Assembly (NCBI GenBank): GCA_051155755.1
Contig: DAXETY010000010.1
Span: forward strand, 1 to 64,000
Source of the DNA: DAXETY01 sp051155755
GTDB lineage: Bacteria > Desulfobacterota > Desulfobacteria > Desulfobacterales > SG8-13
Direction: 5' to 3'
Length of the DNA: 64,000 bases
Each line of letters opens with the position of its first letter. The first letter of the stretch is position 1. Shown here piece by piece: positions 61,082-64,000 of the stretch. The notes below the pieces were generated by a model. The model searched no databases and had not been told where the DNA came from. It worked only from the letters and a program-made list of their open reading frames with translations. Both the position numbers and the translations under genes were made by a program.

Positions 61082-61138
61082 TGCTATAATCGGCATGTTG
61101 GCCTTTACCGGGCCGGCCGTGTCGAAGGCACAAAGGCT

Positions 61139-62590
61139 ATGGGCAAGAAAATTCTGGGACTGGACATTCAAAATCACGCCGTGGCGGCTGTGATTGTCAA
61201 CAGCGGTCTGCGCACCAGCCGGATCGAAAGTTACACCTTTATCCCGTTTGACGATCCCTCCGTCGAAGACGGCGGACTGTCGGCGGCACTGGACATCCTG
61301 ACGCAACGGCTGGACCTCGGCGGGAGTGTATGCGTGGTCTCGCTGCCGCCGGATCGAGCCTCCTTTCGCAATCTGCAGGTGCCGTTCAAACAGGTTAAGA
61401 AGATCCGGCAAATCCTGCCGTTTGAACTCGAGCCGTCGTTGCCGTTTCCGGTGGAAGAGGTTGTGATCGACTTTCATCCGATCCGCAATGACGCGCTCGG
61501 CGAGGCCACCGAACTGATCGCCGCCGCATATGAGACCTCCGGCATGCGTTTTTACCTGGAACAACTCTCCGCCCGCCATATCGAACCCCGGATCGTCACC
61601 GTCGGTGCCTATGCCGCTGCCATTTGCCTCTGCCGTCTGGGAAATGTTCCGCCAAACAGTCTGCTTATGGATGTCGGCGATGACAGCAGCACCATGTTCG
61701 TTCTGGCCGACGGCCAGCTGCGGCTGGTACGCTCGATTCCGTCCGGCAGCCGCAAACCGTTTCGCCCGGAATTGCTGTGCCAGAACATTCAGCGAACCCT
61801 GTTTGCCCTGGAGGAGCTGGTCGACCCCGGCTATCTGCCCGAACAGATGCTGATCACCGGTCCGGCGGTGGGCCGCAACGGTCTGGTGGCCGACATGGGC
61901 CAGATGTTGAACATCCCCACCGTTCCGACCGATCTGACCCGGGATACGGAAAATCGAATCGATGAATTTCCCGCCGACGCCTGGCGGCCGCATCAGATGA
62001 ACAACGCCTTGGCCCTGGCATTGCTGGAAGTGCTGGGCATCAAGGGCCTCAATTTTCGCAGAGGACCGTTCGCCATTCGCAAGCGCTGGGCCGAATACAA
62101 ACAGAACATCACCGTGGCCGCGATCCTGGCCGGCGTACTGGTGCTGATGATGCTGACCAACGTGTTTCTCGATTACCGTGCCAGGTCCCAGCGGCTCGAG
62201 ATGCTGGACCGGCGCATCACGGAAATTTTTCAGACCACGTTTCCGGAGGTCACCCGGGTGGTGGACCCGGTGCAACAGATGCGGGTCAACATCCAGCAGT
62301 TGAAAGGAACGTCTCTGTCGGTCTCCGATTCCGGCAATCAGCTGCCGGCCGTGGACATCCTCAACGAAATCAGCCGACGGATTCCGGCCGACGTCGACGT
62401 ACAGTTTTCCCGTCTGATTCTTGCCGACGACAGCGTGGTCATCAGCGGGGACAGCGATACGTTCAATTCGGTGGACACCATCAAAGGCAGCCTGGAATCC
62501 TCCGACACTTTCCAGGAGGTCACCATCGTCTCCACCACCAAGGAAGCCAAAGACAACCGCATCCGGTTCCGGCTGCGCATCAAACTGTAA
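61139..62590 (+). CDS. gspL: GspL, inner membrane assembly platform protein
   Basis: Encodes 483 residues. The N-terminal two-thirds is an actin-like (PilM-type) cytoplasmic domain with Gly-Leu-Asp-Ile near the start and Met-Asp-Val-Gly-Asp-Asp near 180; one membrane helix lies at about 325-345, and a ferredoxin-like periplasmic domain follows. GspL recruits the GspE ATPase to the platform and pairs with GspM. Confidence 0.9.
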   Translation: MGKKILGLDIQNHAVAAVIVNSGLRTSRIESYTFIPFDDPSVEDGGLSAALDILTQRLDLGGSVCVVSLPPDRASFRNLQVPFKQVKKIRQILPFELEPSLPFPVEEVVIDFHPIRNDALGEATELIAAAYETSGMRFYLEQLSARHIEPRIVTVGAYAAAICLCRLGNVPPNSLLMDVGDDSSTMFVLADGQLRLVRSIPSGSRKPFRPELLCQNIQRTLFALEELVDPGYLPEQMLITGPAVGRNGLVADMGQMLNIPTVPTDLTRDTENRIDEFPADAWRPHQMNNALALALLEVLGIKGLNFRRGPFAIRKRWAEYKQNITVAAILAGVLVLMMLTNVFLDYRARSQRLEMLDRRITEIFQTTFPEVTRVVDPVQQMRVNIQQLKGTSLSVSDSGNQLPAVDILNEISRRIPADVDVQFSRLILADDSVVISGDSDTFNSVDTIKGSLESSDTFQEVTIVSTTKEAKDNRIRFRLRIKL

Positions 62591-62655
62591 CGATGCTTTT
62601 ATAACCGGCGCACGCCGCCGAACCGTCACAGCAGCCATAGAAACGGCGACAAGAC

Positions 62656-63225
62656 ATGAATTGGAATGAAATCCTGAAAAAACTGAAAATCAAGGGAATT
62701 CCGCTGACGGTGACCCGGCGCGAGCGATTGGCTCTGATGGTTGCCGGCGGTGTCATTGCCGCTTTCCTGCTGATCCAGCTGGTGGTGATGCCCCTGATCG
62801 AAAAAAACCGCCTGCTCAATCGCCGGTTGGAGGCCCAGAGCCGGTCGCTGCAGGAAATGGTCGCCCTTCAGGGCGAATACCTGCAGCTGAAGCGTCGCAG
62901 TGAAACCGCCCAGGCCGAACTTTCGCGCCGCAGACCCGGATTTACGCTTTTTTCGTTTCTCGACAGCCTGGCCGGGCAGACCGGGCTCAAGGACCGCATC
63001 GCCTACATGAAGCCGTCCACCACGACCCAGGAAGGCCTGCCGTACAAGATTTCAGTGGTGGAGACCAAGCTGCAGGGAATCACCATGAAGCAGCTCACCG
63101 GTTATCTCTACCGGGTGGAAAATTCGGAAAACAGCGTGCGCATTCGTCGGCTTTCCATCACGAAAGAAGGAAACCAGCAGGGAACCGTCGATGCGGTAAT
63201 GCTGGTGGAAACCTATGAAATCTGA
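62656..63225 (+). CDS. gspM: GspM, T2SS assembly platform protein
   Basis: Encodes 189 residues with one membrane helix (about 26-46), a coiled coil (about 50-92) and a small ferredoxin-like C-terminal domain. It matches GspM, which stabilises GspL. It lies 65 bp after gspL; the 194 bp to gspD contain no gspC. Confidence 0.85.
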   Translation: MNWNEILKKLKIKGIPLTVTRRERLALMVAGGVIAAFLLIQLVVMPLIEKNRLLNRRLEAQSRSLQEMVALQGEYLQLKRRSETAQAELSRRRPGFTLFSFLDSLAGQTGLKDRIAYMKPSTTTQEGLPYKISVVETKLQGITMKQLTGYLYRVENSENSVRIRRLSITKEGNQQGTVDAVMLVETYEI

Positions 63226-63419
63226 ATCGGCGATGGGGCAATGCCGAAAATTCGTTGTGCCGGCCTTCGTCAGCGGCTATAATCCAAACCGACCGTGCGT
63301 CGTTGCGACACGCCAGCGGCGGCGGCAACCAATAACCGGGCATCGGTGCCGGGCGTTTGCTGGGAGCACAACAGCGACGGCCGCCGGGTGCTGCAGCGGA
63401 AAATTTTGTCGGAAGACAT

Positions 63420-64000
63420 ATGATAAGACGGCATAACCAATCAATCCGGATCGCACTGGTGGTGCTGGTGTTGATGTCGCTGGCGGTGTCGGCCCTGGCT
63501 CAGAAAGCCGGAACGCCCAAAGTCGGCGATCGCTTCGTGACCATCGACTTCAACAACGTCGACATCAATGTATTCATCAAGTTCATCAGTGAACTGACCG
63601 GCCGCAACTTCATTGTCGATCAGCGCGTCCGGGGCAACGTCACCATTATTTCGCCCACGAAAATATCGGTGGACGAAGCTTACAGGGTCTTCGAATCGGT
63701 CCTGGAGGTTCACGGCTTTACCACGGTGCAGGCCGGCAAGGTCACCAAGATTCTGCCCTCGCCGGAGGCCCGCACCCAGAATATCGAAACCTACCTGGAA
63801 AGCCGCCGCCTGCCCCCGGAAGACCGGCTGGTCACCCAGTTGATCCCGCTGACTTACGCCGATCCGGACGAAATCAAGCGACTGTTCACCCCGCTGGTTT
63901 CCAAAAGTAGCGTGATCGTGTCCTACGCCCCCACCAACATGCTGATCGTCACCGACATGCAGTCGAACATCCAGCGGCTGCTGCGGATCATCGATGAAAT
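63420..64000 (+). CDS. gspD: Type II secretin GspD, N-terminal part (cut by window end)
   Basis: The visible 193 residues start with a signal peptide ending near Ala-Leu-Ala-Gln (about 28), then the N0 domain with Asp-Phe-Asn-Asn-Val-Asp-Ile-Asn-Val and the N1 domain with a Val-Thr-Asp segment. This is the periplasmic part of the outer-membrane secretin ring. The rest continues beyond the window. Confidence 0.92.
   Translation, partial: MIRRHNQSIRIALVVLVLMSLAVSALAQKAGTPKVGDRFVTIDFNNVDINVFIKFISELTGRNFIVDQRVRGNVTIISPTKISVDEAYRVFESVLEVHGFTTVQAGKVTKILPSPEARTQNIETYLESRRLPPEDRLVTQLIPLTYADPDEIKRLFTPLVSKSSVIVSYAPTNMLIVTDMQSNIQRLLRIIDE

Overview
The window looks like chromosomal DNA of a GC-rich anaerobic bacterium, most likely a sulfate-reducing member of the Desulfobacterota (Desulfobacteraceae/Desulfosarcinaceae type). 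This is inferred from gene content: a periplasmic tetraheme cytochrome c3, a membrane polyferredoxin operon, an IscU/IscS pair whose IscS-like partner lacks the PLP lysine (a trait I associate with strictly anaerobic, sulfide-rich lineages), a PerR-type regulator, and many short dispersed palindromic elements. No rRNA gene, phage, CRISPR array or complete insertion sequence is visible.

Layout. 1-7.8 kb: the tail of an unknown gene, a DUF481 outer-membrane protein, and a coupled three-gene RND efflux operon. 7.8-13.8 kb: a Ca2+/Na+ antiporter, a D-cysteine desulfhydrase-like enzyme, a PerR-like regulator with a palindromic operator, a broken BCCT transporter, an LVIVD-repeat protein, tRNA-Glu and a lytic transglycosylase. 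13.9-21.3 kb: housekeeping genes radA, rlmE, yebC and nadA, then lolA, an unknown protein, a thioredoxin with two zinc-ribbon repeats and a small membrane protein. 21.5-25.4 kb: a strong promoter drives a LUD-domain gene with thiM and thiL; thiD follows after a palindromic insertion. 25.4-31.5 kb: a solitary HsdR_N-type protein, the MoxR/DUF58/transglutaminase operon and a rhomboid protease. 31.9-36.8 kb: cytochrome c3, divergent from a DUF6599-DUF362-polyferredoxin operon. 37-46.9 kb: an aldo/keto reductase, cutA, iscU with the degenerate iscS, a patatin, two small unknown genes, a bacterial cereblon-like CULT-domain protein, a quinone oxidoreductase coupled to a poly-gamma-glutamate hydrolase-like gene, and a membrane metallophosphoesterase. 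47-55.3 kb: a secreted parallel beta-helix protein with a long leader, a methyltransferase, a YitT-like protein, the PEP synthase/PPDK regulatory protein, and an ABC importer pair whose ATPase has lost consensus motifs. 56-64 kb: a type II secretion operon, gspF-G-H-I-J-K-L-M-D, with gspD cut by the window end.

The most interesting signals are the PLP-lysine-less IscS, the CULT protein with exactly human-like Trp/Cys spacing, the degenerate ABC ATPase beside an intact permease, the polyferredoxin with an internal twin-arginine segment, and at least four families of short palindromic or MITE-like elements in intergenic DNA. Nothing here is a clear new multi-gene defence system. The best candidate for an undescribed functional module is the DUF6599-DUF362-polyferredoxin operon.
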